Assembly (NCBI GenBank): GCA_963682025.1
Contig: OY821518.1
Span: 9,429,590-9,493,589 of the forward strand
Length of the DNA: 64,000 nt
Reading direction: 5' to 3'
Source of the DNA: Cordilura impudica
Taxonomy: Eukaryota > Arthropoda > Insecta > Diptera > Scathophagidae
Below the pieces are notes generated by a model. That model saw only the letters and a list, made by a program, of their open reading frames with translations, was not told where the DNA came from and did not search any database. The position numbers and the translations under genes were made by a program. Positions 11,521-24,200 of this stretch are shown here, piece by piece (positions within the stretch are counted from its first letter, which is position 1; the number at the start of each line of letters is the position of its first letter).

Positions 11521-12685
11521 CGGGGGGGAATGATATTGAAGCTACCTAGCGCTAGATGGCAGCACAAACAAAAACTTTTTTTAAAATTACGATCTGTCAA
11601 ACGTCAGCTGTTAAAATGTCACCCAAATTCATCAATTAGTTTAAGTCGTTTGAAGTAAGCAACTTTTGTGTTTCTTGAAAAAGGGAAAACGGCGAAAGAG
11701 ACAAAAGAAAAGCTCGATAAACATTACGGTGAGTCTGCTCCGTCAGATTACATGGTAAAATATTGGATTGCTGAATTTAAACTCGGCCGAACAAGCACTG
11801 CAACAATACAATCAACAGGAAGGCCAAAAGAGTTGGTTACTGAAGAAAATATCAAGAAAATCCTCGATATCGTTATGAATGATCGCCGAGTCAAGTTGCG
11901 TGAGATTGTTGAAATGGTAAACATATCATATGAACGTGTGTTCAATATTTTGCATGAACATTTGCATTAGAAAAAGCTATCGGCAAAATGGGTGCCGCGT
12001 TTGCTCAGTGTCGAACAAAAACGAGTTCGACAGACCCTTCACATTGGTGTTTGGACATGATAAAGCGTAATCCTGTTGATTTTTGGTGTCGATTAATAAA
12101 TGTTGATGAAACGTGGGTCCACTACACACCTGAAACCAAAAATCAATCGAAACAATGGGTGGAAGCTGGTGGAAGTGCTCCGAAGAAGGCGAAGGCCGTG
12201 AAATCGGCTGGCAAGGTTATGGCCACTGTATTTTGGGATGCACACGGAATATTGCTCATCGATTATCCACAATCATAGGAAAGTATTATCGTGCATTATT
12301 GGATCAATTGATTGATGCAATCAAGAAAAAACGACCACATTTAAAGAAGGAAAAAGTGCTCTTTATTCAAGACAACGCACCGGTTCACACAGCATTGGTT
12401 GATCATCCACCTTATAGTGCAGATTTAGCTCCTAGTGACCTTTTTCCTGTTTCCAAACTTGAAAAAATGGCTCGCAGGAAAAAGATTAATCCCAAACGAA
12501 GAAGTGATTACCGCGTATTTTGAGGGGTTCCCGAAATAGTATTATTCAGATGGTATGAAAAAGTTGGAATATCGTCTAACTAAGTGTGTCGAAGTAAAAG
12601 GAGACTATGTTGAGAAAACAATGGTTTTTGAAAATAAAAAGTGTTTTTTTCCTCCTTAGGTAGCTTCAATATCAATCCGCCCTCG
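11521..12685 (+). mobile_element. mariner element M1 inserted in a Tc1 relic
   Basis: Terminal inverted repeats with gatattgaagctacct lie at both ends: near 11532, and as its complement near 12658. The outer ends are cgggggggaa and the complement of cgagggcgg. The element sits between TA dinucleotides (11519-11520 and 12686-12687), the mariner target. Its length of 1165 bp is slightly under the usual 1.2-1.3 kb. Confidence 0.85.
11668..12523 (+). pseudogene. mariner transposase of M1, frameshifted
   Basis: A DD34D-type cut-and-paste transposase is recognisable in three frames. The N-terminal part (11680-11970) has LDKHYGESAPSDYMVKYWI and a second HTH (VKLREIVEMVNISYERV). The middle part (11988-12278) has the family's VDETWVHYTPETKNQSKQW, with the first catalytic Asp. 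The last part (12290-12523) has LFIQDNAPVHT and YSADLAPSDLF, with the other two acidic residues. A stop after LHEHLH at 11968 and several frameshifts separate them. The frame opens without a clear ATG. Confidence 0.8.
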
Positions 12686-12759
12686 TATACAAATAAGTTC
12701 GTCTTGTAAAATTCGTGGGATTCCCTTAATTGTAAATGAACGAATACTTATTCTGGCAC

Positions 12760-13772
12760 TTACAAGAGCAATCCAACCTGACAAATTTTGGAAAATTTTT
12801 TATTTATTTCTTAACATAATCTCCTTTTAGCTCGTTATACTTTTCCCGACGATATTCAGTAACCTCGATACCCTGTTTATAGTAAGAACTGTGTGGCACC
12901 TTAAAAAAAGCCATCAACAGCAGACTCTACCATTGTTTGTAAATCTTTTATCACCGAGTCATTTTTTAAAGTTTGGAAATAGAAAATAATCTAAATCTGG
13001 AGAATAAGGTGCGTGATGAAGCAATTCGAACATAAAATAATTGATTTTAGCCATCGCAATAGCGGACTGTTTTGATGAAAAAACATTCTTTTTCGCCAAT
13101 AATCAATAAAAATTATCCCACGCGCATTCGAAAAAACAGACGCCATAACCTTGTCTCGAGATATAACAGTCTTCGCCTTCTTTGGACACAATTCTCATAT
13201 TTCAATCCACTGTTTTGACTGTTCCTTCGTATCGACGCAAAAACTCGGCTTTATTGCGGAGAAACATCGCCAAACACTCTATTGAAACATCTCTGGTCTA
13301 TTGTGAGCGGCACCCATCTTGCGGACAGCTTTTTCATCTACAAATTTTCGGTCAATATCCGATGTATATCATTGTTTGAAATACCTATCATTTCAGCTAG
13401 CTGACGCACCTTCAGCCGACGATCATCCAATACCATTTTGTGGATTTTCTTAACCGTTTCTGTCGTGGCCACCTCAATTGTTCGACCACTACGGTTTTAG
13501 CCTTGGCTGCTTGTACGGCCTCGTTTAAACTCTGCCCCGCAATATTTTATGGCCGTAAACGAAGTAGCAGACTCCGCAGAATAGAATTCCAATTTAAAAT
13601 ATTGAATTACATAACGGTTAAAATTTGTTTCCATGTTTACAAATTCACTGAGATCGTTTAGGCTCCAAAAAAAAAAAAAAACACTAAACAACGTAGCGCA
13701 TTTTCATCAAAATGTTTTTCAAACTACTGCCGCCATCTATGCGTCAGCTCTTGTTATTCTAGGACTGGGACA
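12760..13772 (-). mobile_element. mariner relic M2
   Basis: It is the same family and strand as the relics at 29200-35083 and 55191-56697. Shared blocks are ttctttaacataatctcc-like sequence near 12800, cggtcaatatccgatgtata near 13351, ccaataccattttgtggatt near 13427, and atggcggcagtag (complement) near 13730. Minus-strand fragments encode mariner pieces such as KVMASVFSNARGIIFIDY at 13190-13080. Stops and frameshifts are frequent. Confidence 0.75.
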
Positions 13773-14189
13773 TTGTAAAACGTTCCGTAAGTTTATTGAA
13801 AACCAAGTAATTTTCCCAATGTGTCAATTGTAAAAAATTCAAATATTTTATTAAAATTTTTTTATTTTTCTTTATTTTTTATCTTCAAGTGTCCGAATAC
13901 TTTTACTAGGAAGTGCATTTGATATTAAAACATTCAACATTTAATAAAAGTTTCGTTTACAAAGCAAAAAAATAGAAATTGTGGTTTTAAAATCGAGTTG
14001 TTTAGAACTGAGAGTTTTTTTTTGTTATAACTAAAAAATCAATTTTCAGACCTTAATTCTTGTTTTTACTCACTGATAAATAAATAAAAATAGTTGGTTG
14101 GAATTTCATTATTGTGGGGTTTTCACAAATTTTTCAAAATAAAACGCTTAATTTTTTTATATTTATTCATTTCTTTGTAATGTTATCAA

Positions 14190-14235
<46 letters not shown>

Positions 14236-14940
14236 TTACAAGTAAATAAATATTGTTATTAGTTGCCTGTCCGTATCGGTGTCTTCGTTAACATTAAACC
14301 CGTCATTATGGGTGTATTTTGTTACTAGTCAGATAACAATGGCGTACTTCACCTTCCATCATAAACTCATAAATTAATTTATTGATGCATAAGTTCAATT
14401 ATTAAACTCTTATCAAATTAAACATTCCAAAACAATGGTAAAAAAAATATATAAAGTTCGTTTTTCTTAATTTATTTTTAGATATTATTTTTTCTTTATA
14501 TTTTAATCTTATTTTTCCCATATTTATGATTTATTTAACGTTCTATAATTTTCAATAAATTTAATTATTTGTTTAACTACATTGTAGTTTTTTTTATTTT
14601 TGTTAATAGTTGATGTCATCCGGTCAGGTTTTTTGTTATGAATGAAATTATTATCAGATTTGTGTGAGAATTTTGATTCGGCGACGGAAAAACTGAAAAA
14701 AAAAAATATAAATTATACATTAAAAAAAAAAAATTCAAGTTCAATATAACTTGATAATACATGTAGATGGCTTAATATAAAAAAGGCGTAACTCGATTTT
14801 TTTGTTATTTTACAGGAGAAGGAAAGAAACTTATTAAAATCCAATTTTTAACAAAAACACATTTATTTTTCATTAAATTTTTATTTTTTTTATTTTAATG
14901 AAGTTAATGAAGTTAGGCCCTTTTTAAACTCTTTCTTTTA
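13773..14940. other. AT-rich gap with a 43-bp poly-T tract
   Basis: No gene or recognised element was seen. A run of 43 T lies at 14192-14234. The remainder is low-complexity A/T sequence. Confidence 0.5.
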
Positions 14941-15535
14941 GCTCATACTCTCTGTCTGTCTGTCGTGGGTCAACCCAATTCCCCCTTATCCAATTGATCT
15001 GAAACTTGTGACTACAGATTAATTTTTGGGTAGTCACGCACAGTCACGGAGTGATCTAAATGTCATTTCCCCTCCGATCGATCTGAAACTTGGCCCATAC
15101 ACTTGCTGTGACAAAAAATATTAACTTTGACTTAGTCACGCACAGTCACTCATGGTGACGCACAGTCACGGAGAGATTTAAAACGGATTTCCCTTCTCCA
15201 ATCCATCTGAAACTTGGTCGATATATTTGCTGTAAAAAAGATTAACTTCGACATAGTAACGCACAGTCACGCATAGTCGCGAAGAGATTAAAACCTCACT
15301 TCCCCTGATCCAATCGAGCTGAAACTTTGTCCATGGACTTTTTGTGGCCAAAGATTGATTTTAAGGTAGTCACATACAGGTACGCATATTCACGCACAGT
15401 CACGGAGTGATTTAAACCCCATTTCCCCTAGTCCGATCGATCTGAAACTTGGCCGATAGACTTGTTGTGACCACAGATTAATTTTAAAATAGTCACGCAA
15501 AGTCACGCACAGTCACGGAAAAATTCAAAACTCAT
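14941..15535 (+). repeat. Minisatellite, five ~85-125-bp units, locus 1
   Basis: Units are anchored by ctgaaactt at about 15001, 15084, 15209, 15321 and 15444. Each has a gatcgat(c/t)tgaaactt core and nested agtcacgcacagtcacg subrepeats. It opens with ctcatactctctgtctgtc. The same leader and unit recur in inverted orientation at 56700-57300. Confidence 0.85.
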
Positions 15536-15539
15536 ATGC

Positions 15540-15919
15540 ATAAGGAAGGAAAGAGTTTTAGTAAAAACTTTGTTTTTATGGGTTAGTGAATTCGGTGAAT
15601 TTTTTGTTAAAAAAAATAGGGAAAAATGGTAAAAATACTCTACGTGATTACCTGGTAATTTATGTATGGAGATAGTGTATAAAATTTTATAGAAAATCAA
15701 TTTAAAGTTTTTTATAAACTGATTTATATACGATATACCGTATGAGGCGCGTCGTTTGAAATGCTGTATCTTCGTTAGTTTTGCTCCAATTTATTTGAAG
15801 TTTTTAACACAAGACTCGCGACATGTTGTACATTTAGAAAAAAAAATGTTAAAAAAAAGTTTTATAACCTTGCCCTCGCCCTTAAAATCTTTAAAATTTC
15901 GTACCGAGAAATTGACATT
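15540..15919. other. No feature recognised
   Basis: AT-rich sequence between the minisatellite and the foldback element. The short open frames here show no recognisable domain. Confidence 0.4.
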
Positions 15920-16690
15920 ACTGTCAATAATAGTCAGAGTTCAGAAAAAAACACACACTGAATAAAAAACTCGTACATATATGTAAACAAACATAACTTA
16001 GACCAACACACACATATTTTTATTTTCATATCAATTATGTTTGTTTTTAAATTTTCTTCGGTGCCCAACACAACCATGACTGTGTTCGTTTTAATATTTC
16101 GTTATTTACACGAACATTTTTCTATCACGTACTTTTTGTTTCAATCACACATAAAGCACACATTTTTGAGTGTTGCTTTATTTGAACTTCATGTTCTGGT
16201 ACGTGTACTGAAAAAAAACACAGAACATGTACAATAAACAGGTTCGAGTTCAGTTATATTTTAAGTCGTGTTCAGTTATATTTTAAGTCGTGTTTAAAAT
16301 ATAACTGAACTCGAACCTGTTTATTGTACATGTTCTGTTTTTTCTTACTACACGAGCCACAACACGACTTAAAATATAACTGAACTCGAACCTGTTTATT
16401 GTACATGTTCTGTGTTTTTTTTCAGTACACGTACTAGAACATGAACTTCAAATAAAGCAACACTCAGAAATGTGTGCTTTATATGTGATTGAAACAAAAA
16501 GTATGTGATACAAAAATGTTCGTGTAAATAACGAAATATTAAAACGAACACAGTCATGGTTGTGTTGGGCACCGTAGAAAATTTAGAAACGCACATAATT
16601 GATATGAAAATAAAGATATGTGTTGGCTGCTTTTGAACAGAACATTGTGTGTTTCATGTGTGTATTTTCTGAACCTTGATAATAGTAACA
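15920..16690. mobile_element. Foldback-type palindromic element
   Basis: The two halves (about 15920-16290 and 16300-16690) are inverted copies centred near 16317. Both halves contain gtgcccaacacaaccatgac-type sequence, and the outer pair is gttcagaaaa...cacacac versus gtgtgtattttctgaac. The centre has three copies of gttcagttatattttaagtc, two direct and one inverted. The matched 66-codon frames on opposite strands result from the palindrome and are not genes. Confidence 0.8.
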
Positions 16691-16744
16691 CTAACACTGT
16701 GAAACATTTTCGCGGTCATTCTGTGGGGATGAAAAATTCCAAGC

Positions 16745-17285
16745 AGGATGAAAGAACCAGGCCGTTATAGTAAAACTTCAAAAGGGCGTTTTCATGGTAA
16801 ATTTTTTTTTATGACTATAGCCTAGCAAATTCTAGGAAATATTATTTTTTCATAAAATTTTTTTCTTTCAATATTTTTTAGTCTATATGTATAAAAAAAT
16901 TTATGAATAAAAATGAAGCTCAAAGGTATGCTAATCAATTTTAGCAATTATTGAATTTAAATCATTCGCATTAACAGGATATAAAGAATTATTATAAATT
17001 TTTTATTTTATTTAATTTAATTTAATATATTTTTAAAACATATTATACCTAAATTTTATCATTCTCCGCTTTTCCTCCATATGAACTATAACTATGCCAA
17101 ATTTCACACTCCTCCGTGCCCGCATTTTGCTTAAAAAGGGAATAAAAATTCTTCCTTCACGTATTAATGCATAGATTAAAAGTTTCAGCAATACCTAAAT
17201 GACCATTGATGATTTCTAATTTCGTCTGAGAACGCCAAACCCTTTTGATGTTTTACTATACTGGTCTCGTACTTTCACAGTGACT
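16745..17285. mobile_element. Possible MITE enclosing a Helitron fragment
   Basis: Imperfect inverted ends are seen: tatagtaaaacttcaaaagg near 16766 versus the complement of cccttttgatgttttactat near 17240. Inside, 16813-16965 resembles the 3' half of the Helitron family on the minus strand (cctagcaaattctaggaaat, ggtatgctaatcaatt). Both calls are weak. Confidence 0.35.
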
Positions 17286-17588
17286 GCTAATTTCACGCCC
17301 CCCTTATAATGGCTGTTGAACAGTGTAATTGAAAATTTGTCGAAACAATTTATTGTGATACGCAATGTATTAACACTTAATATAATAATTTTCTTAATTT
17401 AAAAAAAGTGGACATTTAATATAAAGGGGTTTCATGACAATAACGAAAATATCGTCTGTCATTTACAAAATTTAAGATAAATTTTAAGTAGAATGAATCT
17501 CAAAATTTTTACTAAATTAATCATATTAATGTACAATTAAATATTTTCTGTAATTCATTGTATTACACTGTAACGATCAGCATAAATA

Positions 17589-18835
17589 AAGGGTGTCCCA
17601 AAATTCACGCAAGATTTGAATTTGCCGGTTCATGGGAGTTAAAGTTTTAGCAAGCAAACGAAATAGACAATTTGACAGTTGGCAGTTTAGGGCTAGAAAA
17701 AAAATGAAGCATTACACGATAGAACAACGTGTTTTCATTGTTGAACAATATTTCAAAAATAATGAAAGTTTGACGGCTACAGTTGGAAAATTATGTACAA
17801 GATGTAGACGGAATAATTGATCTGACTTCGTCAACAGGGAAGACAGTAATTGAAAAATTCAGGCCGACTCGATCAATTTGGTGATGCTAAACACACTGGT
17901 CGTCCAAAAAGAAAGCGTTCCAATGTTAATATCGAAACAGTGAATAAGAATGTTGGTAAAACTCCATCAAATTTCAGGAAGCTCTTTACAGCGTATTTTC
18001 ACTGAAGAGCTGAGTCTCCACGCCTATAAAGTTCAATTGCCACAAGAACTGAAGCCCAATGACCACGCACAGCGATGAGAGTTGGTTGAAGGGATATTAT
18101 TTAACATCAGCAAGTGGATGTTGATTTTTGGACCAAATAATCAAAAGCGATGAAGCACATTTTCATCTTAATGGCTTCATTATTCGCAAAAATTTCCGCA
18201 GAGAACCCACATGTGTTTCTCGAAAAACAAATGCATCAACAACGTGTCACTGTTTGGTGCGGTTTTTGGGCTGGAGTCATCATTGAACTATACTTCTTCG
18301 AAGAGGAGGCTGCCCAAGTAATGACTGTTTCTGGTGCTTGATATTGCGACATGATAATAGAGTTCTTTCTGCCTAAATTGGATGATATTGATGTGGTCGA
18401 CACATGGTTTCAATTAGACGGTGTTACATATCATACATCCCGTCAAGCGACTCTATTATTGCTTGTGACATTTCCTGATCGTGCACTCTCGTTTCAGCGA
18501 TCAGAATTGGCCCCCTAGATCGTGTGATTTAACAACATTGGATTTCTTTTTATGGGGTTATTTACCAACAAACCTGCAATCACCCGTGTATTGAAGGAGG
18601 AAATTCAAAGCTGCATTAACGAAATTCAGCCACATTTATACAACATTGTCAAGGAGAATTTCGATAGAAAAGTGCGTATGTGTTAGCAAAGCGGTGGGGA
18701 TCATTTGCTCGATATGCTGCTCCATATATAACCTCATTCTGTGTACTTTATGTTTCAACAAAAAATAGCAATGTAAAGAAAAAAAAATTTGTTTTCTGTT
18801 TAATTAAAATCTTGTGTGAATTTTGGGACACCCTT
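17589..18835 (+). mobile_element. mariner-superfamily element, degraded copy C
   Basis: The ends are AAGGGTGTCCCAAAATTCAC at 17589 and its complement at 18816-18835 with one mismatch. TA lies on both sides (17587-17588, 18836-18837). The interior encodes pieces of a transposase related to copies A, B and D: MKHYTIEQRVFIVEQYF near 17704, then HQQRVTVWCGFWAGVI near 18235, then the WFQLDG site near 18405 (expected QQDG). Stops and frameshifts are numerous. It is defective but its termini are preserved. Confidence 0.85.
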
Positions 18836-19135
18836 TATAATACAAAGATAAACACCATTTTTTGTAATTCTAATTTATATAAATAATCATTGTAAAATAC
18901 ATTTGTATAATTATAATTACTGCACACATGTTAAGTACGCTATTAAGCGATTACACATATGAAACATAATCCATTATTAAGTAATATAAAAATATTGTAA
19001 AAAAAAAAATGTAAAGGTGAAGTTATTTGATCTATTTTGAATTATTGAAGGAAATTTGCGTATTCAAATTGATATACAAAACCAAAGGTTATTATTTTTC
19101 ACTAAAAATTAATATAGAATTTAAAATAAACATAA
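18836..19135. other. No feature recognised
   Basis: AT-rich sequence between the copy C element and dispersed repeat A4. Nothing recognisable was seen. Confidence 0.4.
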
Positions 19136-19918
19136 CAAGTAAGAAAATTATAGTCGGTCTAGACCGACTATACGATACCCTACACCATGCGTTTAGAGAC
19201 CCTATCTCTCAGGCCCAACTAACTGGATATAGAAAATAAGCATAAACAAAATTTGAGTGGGGTTTTTATTAATTTTTCGGTGCAGATATGAAAAAGTTCA
19301 TATCGGATGCTACATCTATATGGGTACTAGGCCCAAAAATGGACCGATCCTGACCATGTTTGGTAAAGTCTCTTGTATTTTACAATAATATATACAAACA
19401 AAATTTGAGAAGAATCAGTGCAATATTTTCGTTTTTTGATAGATTTAAGAGAAGATCGGGAAGCAGCTCCATATGGGGCCTATGACTAAGAGTGGTCCAA
19501 TAGGGATCGTTTTTGGACTACTGATTAATGGATGTAATATATACATACAAACCCAATTTGACTAAGATTTGTATGATAATTTGGATCTTATGGCAATATA
19601 TGTTGATTTCATAGGGGTCATTTGCATGGGGGCTAGGTCTGAACATGGACCGATTCTCACCAATTTCAATAGCGTTCATTCCATGGCCGATGAAAGATTA
19701 AATACCAAATTTCATCAAAATATATTCATATTTGCGACCTGCAGTTTGATTACAAGTTTTACATGGACACACAGGCAGACGGACATCGTTAAATCGAATC
19801 AGATAGTGATTCTGATTCGATCGGTATAATTAAAGATGGGTGTAGGTCAAATATTTTTGGTTGTTACAAACAGCAGCACAAAGTCATTAAACCCAAACCA
19901 CATAGTGGTATAGGGTAT
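19136..19918 (+). repeat. CAAGTAAG...GGGTATA dispersed element, copy A4, full length
   Basis: It starts CAAGTAAGAAAATTATAG, followed by the palindrome tagtcggtctagaccgacta and cgataccct. It ends ccacatagtggtatagggtat at 19918. A middle block has acatggacacacaggcagac and gattctgattcgatcggtat. At about 783 bp it matches A5 at 42769 from end to end. It encodes no protein. The class is uncertain; it may be a non-autonomous element of the DINE kind. Confidence 0.85.
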
Positions 19919-20284
19919 AAAAAATGTCATAAATTTGTGATAAAATAAAAATTTATGGTGAATTCTCGGAAAAATGGGAATATTTAAATTTTTTTACAAC
20001 TTCAGGTTTTAAAAGCCGATTGCAACCTTCAATATATATATGAATATGTGTGGTCACAAGCATTAAGTAATGGGATAATTTGTTAGACCAAAGAAAGTAC
20101 TGTTTAAGACTTTAAAGAGTTGTTTTTCGAGATTTTTGATATTTTTATATTTATTAGAAAAAATTTAAGTGAATATTGAAATGCTCTTACGCTGTTTATT
20201 ATGTATTTTTTTTATTTTTATTTAAGCATTTTATAATTAAACTGCCTAACTAATACTACAACTAATCTCCACAGTGACGTAAGT
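19919..20284. other. No feature recognised
   Basis: AT-rich sequence with no coding or repeat signal that I can support. Confidence 0.4.
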
Positions 20285-20690
20285 TTTTTTTTTTTTTTAA
20301 AGTTTAAGGCCCAGTAGGTCGTGAGGTTTAATGGGGTTCAGTCTCCTGATCAGACCAGAAGTACGCAAAAGTGTTGGCATTACATCGTTTGAGTGTAGTT
20401 GAACACGTAATGTGTGTTTCTTGGGATTTTTGTGAACCTTCTGCTTGATCGTAGTGATGTTAAGGTTTCGATATGTCATCATTGCTGATATAGTTACCAT
20501 GTTACTGTATTTTTGGCAAAAGCTTAAGTAACATTTTGTTATCATTAGTTTCCCATGTTTAATGTCTAATTCTTTTCTCTTTGTTTGACGTGTTCGCCCA
20601 AATTTAGCTTCAGATTTAAGGTCATTCCAAGATAATTTGCAAAGTTTGCTTTTGGCACTTCTCGCTTATTTATAAGTAGAATAATGTATG
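20285..20690 (-). mobile_element. 5'-truncated Jockey-like LINE, 3' end with poly-A
   Basis: Read on the minus strand it encodes the C-terminal end of a non-LTR reverse transcriptase. NYLGMTLNLKLNLGEHV resembles the YLGMTLD..L.W..H block that follows the RT palm. The end TSGLIRRLNPIKPHDLLGL resembles the RRLKR..P.DL tail of Jockey-clade proteins. At least one frameshift lies between them. The coding sequence runs straight into a poly-A tail (the T-run 20285-20299 on the plus strand). Such 5' truncation is usual for target-primed insertions. Confidence 0.72.
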
Positions 20691-21265
20691 TTATATATTT
20701 TATCCATTGATTTTATCCATTATTTTTGTCCATTGATACAGTATGGCTCGCGTACGTTAAAATTAGTGCACAACATATTTGCTTGTAAAACTTTTAAAAT
20801 TTAAAATAATTTTTTTTAATAACGTTGCATTTGCTAAATGTTAAGTCAAGTTTGTCAATTATTGTGGGTACGTTCGTCAATGCAGTAAATTTGTGCATCA
20901 TTGCGGCAGTTATGCCAAGTTTTGTTGCTGATGCGTGATCAGTTGTTGCAGATGCTTTGTTACTGCTCAACAATTGCACAGAGTTTGCTTTTAAGAACGT
21001 TTTGCAAAAGATAAAAAACATGTTCACCACAATAACATTAACAAATATTGAAAATCTCGATTCTAAAAATGACTTTGTTAACTTATAATAAAAACAGAAT
21101 TAAATGAAACGACCTTTGGTTATTAAAAATCAATTAAACCGAAAAAGAAGGCGGATTCCTAAAATAAAAAATTACTTTGAAATAATAAAACGATATTATT
21201 TAAATTTGTATTAACAATTTTTATATAAAGCACTAATTACTCTTCCATTCTGCATCAATGTTCAA

Positions 21266-24200
21266 TTATACCCTCCACTCCAGTGTGCAGAGGGTATATA
21301 TAAGTTTGTCATTCCGTTTGTAATAATTAGAAAACAATTTTGGATCCCATAAAATATATATATTTGTGATCCTTATAACAACCGGAGTTGATATAGCGAT
21401 GTCCGTCTGTCCGTCTGTGGAAATCACGATGACGGTATCAATCGGGCAGCTAGGGTGCTCGTTGACATAAAAAATGATTCATTAACATCCTAAAAAGTTT
21501 GCTATTTAAAATCGTCCAAATCGGTCGATTAGGGCCCGAGATTTGAATGAAGAATTAAAAAAGTCTTGAAAAAATATAATTTTCTATGTTGTTCTTGTCA
21601 CGATCACGCCCTGAATAGTGCAGCTACAGTGATAATTTTTGAGAATGATTCAACAAATTCATGGAAAGATTTCTATTTCAAAAATCGTTAAAATCGGTGG
21701 AACAGGTTCAGGGAAATCTCTGAAAAAGTAAAAAAAATAAAAAATGAAAAATATGATGTTTCTATATTGTTCTTGTTGTTATTCTAAATGTTGTGTTGTT
21801 GTCATAGCTGGACTTGTTGTTTTTGTGGTCGTTGTGGTAATAATATAATAAAAACTAACCCTTTGTACATTTTTTTTTATTAACTCTGGTAGAAAAATTT
21901 AAAAGTTTCCATTGTTTTGGCATCACTCTAAAAATTTGTTTGATCATTTCTGTTATTACCACGAGCCTGCCTGCAAAATGGCTCACGGGAAATTGGTTAA
22001 AATCGATCCAAAATTTTTTCGACAAGCAGACACTACGAGTTAATATAAAAGGAGTAAAAATTCAGCAACATCTAAAGCAAATAATGCGAAAATACCTAGT
22101 TGTTAATAAAAAAAAAAAAAAAAAAACAATGTAAATATAGCAAAAAAAAAAACTGTATGTATAAATTTATTTATATATTTATAAATTTATATAAATTTAT
22201 TTATAAATTTATATAAACATATTAAATAATACAAATAATATACATACATATATTATATACATGTATATCCATAACAACTGCATTTTAGAAATAAGTCGGT
22301 ATATTATTTTATTTACATAAAATTCTGCAATATTTTGTTGTGGGGAAAATACATTTCTTTTGCATTAACAGAGTGTCACTTCACTTTGCTCAGCGTGACT
22401 ATGCCACAGTAGATGGCGCCACAATTTTTATTTCTATTTTAACATGAATGTCAATATTTTCAAATAGATATCATACAGAACAATGTTAAGAGTATACACG
22501 GGCTGGTCTTTTATTTCATACGTTTTTTCATTATGCTTTTACAAATATGTACATAAGTTTGGCATGTTAACTTTTTGTTGTCTTTACAAAATAGAGTTAC
22601 CGAGTTCATCAATGAGTTTTTTGCTTTCAAAACAGTTCTACATAGTTATATAGAACTATTATTCTGCTTTACCTACAAAATATCTGATTGCGATTACATC
22701 TAATTTTTAAAAACTGTTTATAATTACCAAAGCATTATTACTCACATAAATACAAAATTGCACTTTTTAAATTTTCCATTCAAATTTAAGAAAATATCAA
22801 TTCTAAAAACTGCAATTAAAAATTTCCAATTATAAATTACAATTAATTGAATTTCAGAAAATTTTATCAAAACGTCGGAAATAATAATTTTAAATTTAGA
22901 AGACATCAATTGCATCTTTAATATATAAATTTTATTCGTTAAACACAAATTGAAATTAAAAAAAAAAAAAAAAAAAAACACCAAATATGTTTACATTTAA
23001 AAAATTTTTACATTTAAAAAAAATATAGACATTCAGGAGAAGTTAATAGCTTTTCAGTACCGCGATTCAGTAACTTCTTTTAAAGATAGTCGAATCGTTA
23101 AAAAAAGAAAATTGCAAATTATCAGTAAAATTTTTAAACGATATTCGCTATTGTTAAAGTCAGCTGTTGTTGTTATCTAAACGACAACCATTTTTGTGTT
23201 GTTTATTCAATCGATAAAAACTTAAATTTTTAGGTTGAAATGTCGTCATGCATAAATAAAAATCATAAAATAGTGAAAATATTTTGCTTTTATTAAAAAA
23301 ACTTTTTTATATAAATAAAAAAATTAAATAGCATATTCAATTCATTATTTCATTTTCAAATAAATAAACAGAAATATTAGTAAAAAAATAAAGATATTAA
23401 GCATAAACATAAAATCATCCTGTCAAACACGAAGTAATTTGTTTTTTTCTATTCTTTGTGTTTTTCGCTTATTTTGACAGAGATGCCACTCGTTTACAAT
23501 TTAAATAAATAGAAAAATAGATATGTCGACTGTCGTTAAGATGTATGTACTTAGTGAATCACTTAATCCTTAGTGCAAACAACAATAGCTGTCGATATAT
23601 TTTGCCATTGTCGGATCGTTGAAATTTACTGAATCGGACTACAGAAAACATTAATTTAAATTCAATGAATTTTAGAAAATGTCAAATGATATTTAAGAAT
23701 TGCGAACATAAAAATTGTTACATAAATAAACGCAATTTGATGAGAATGTTATTTATATATAAATTTTCACAATTTTTTTTGGATGAAAATTTGAAGTTTT
23801 TCAGAAAATAAAGAGAACAAATTATTTTATTTAATATGTTTGGGATATTTGATTTTTTGCGTTTGGCATCCCTAATTTGAATATTTATTATTATAAATTT
23901 ATTCTCTATGTTTTCCAAATATGGCAATATTTTAATAAAAAAATTGAGAGAGTTTTTTTTGGTTATTATTTTGTTACTCAATCCGACCTATATGGCCGCA
24001 ATGAAGAAATATTTGGCCAGTTTTTTTTTTGGTTATTATTTTGTTACTCAATCCGACCTATATGGCCGCAATGAAGAAATATTTGGCCAGTTAAAAGAAA
24101 CTATACAGCCATCTCCAATTAGCACGATTTAATGCATATGGCCACCCTACACAACCATTACTTTTGCAATGGAGGTTAGGGCGAGCTATTTAATTAGCAA

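Larger units (their letters stand above)
10941..12755 (-). pseudogene. Tc1-like transposase relic, split by a mariner
   Basis: Tc1 elements move by a DDE transposase with two N-terminal helix-turn-helix units. Read on the minus strand, 11600-11340 gives LLRNVGKSFHEIARIIGRS, a typical first HTH, and then a second region near 11330-11260 (NTRITASQIKSKI). It ends with a weak catalytic part at 11223-10960 that contains stops. A short piece with IPRILQD-like sequence continues at 12688-12755 on the far side of the mariner at 11521. The 3' end is cut by the border of the inverted duplication near 10940. Many stops and frameshifts make it dead. Confidence 0.7.

Noticed and set aside
16037..16237. 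Paired 66-codon frames at 16037 and 16396 as duplicated genes
   Set aside because: They are the two arms of one palindrome read on opposite strands, with no recognisable domain.
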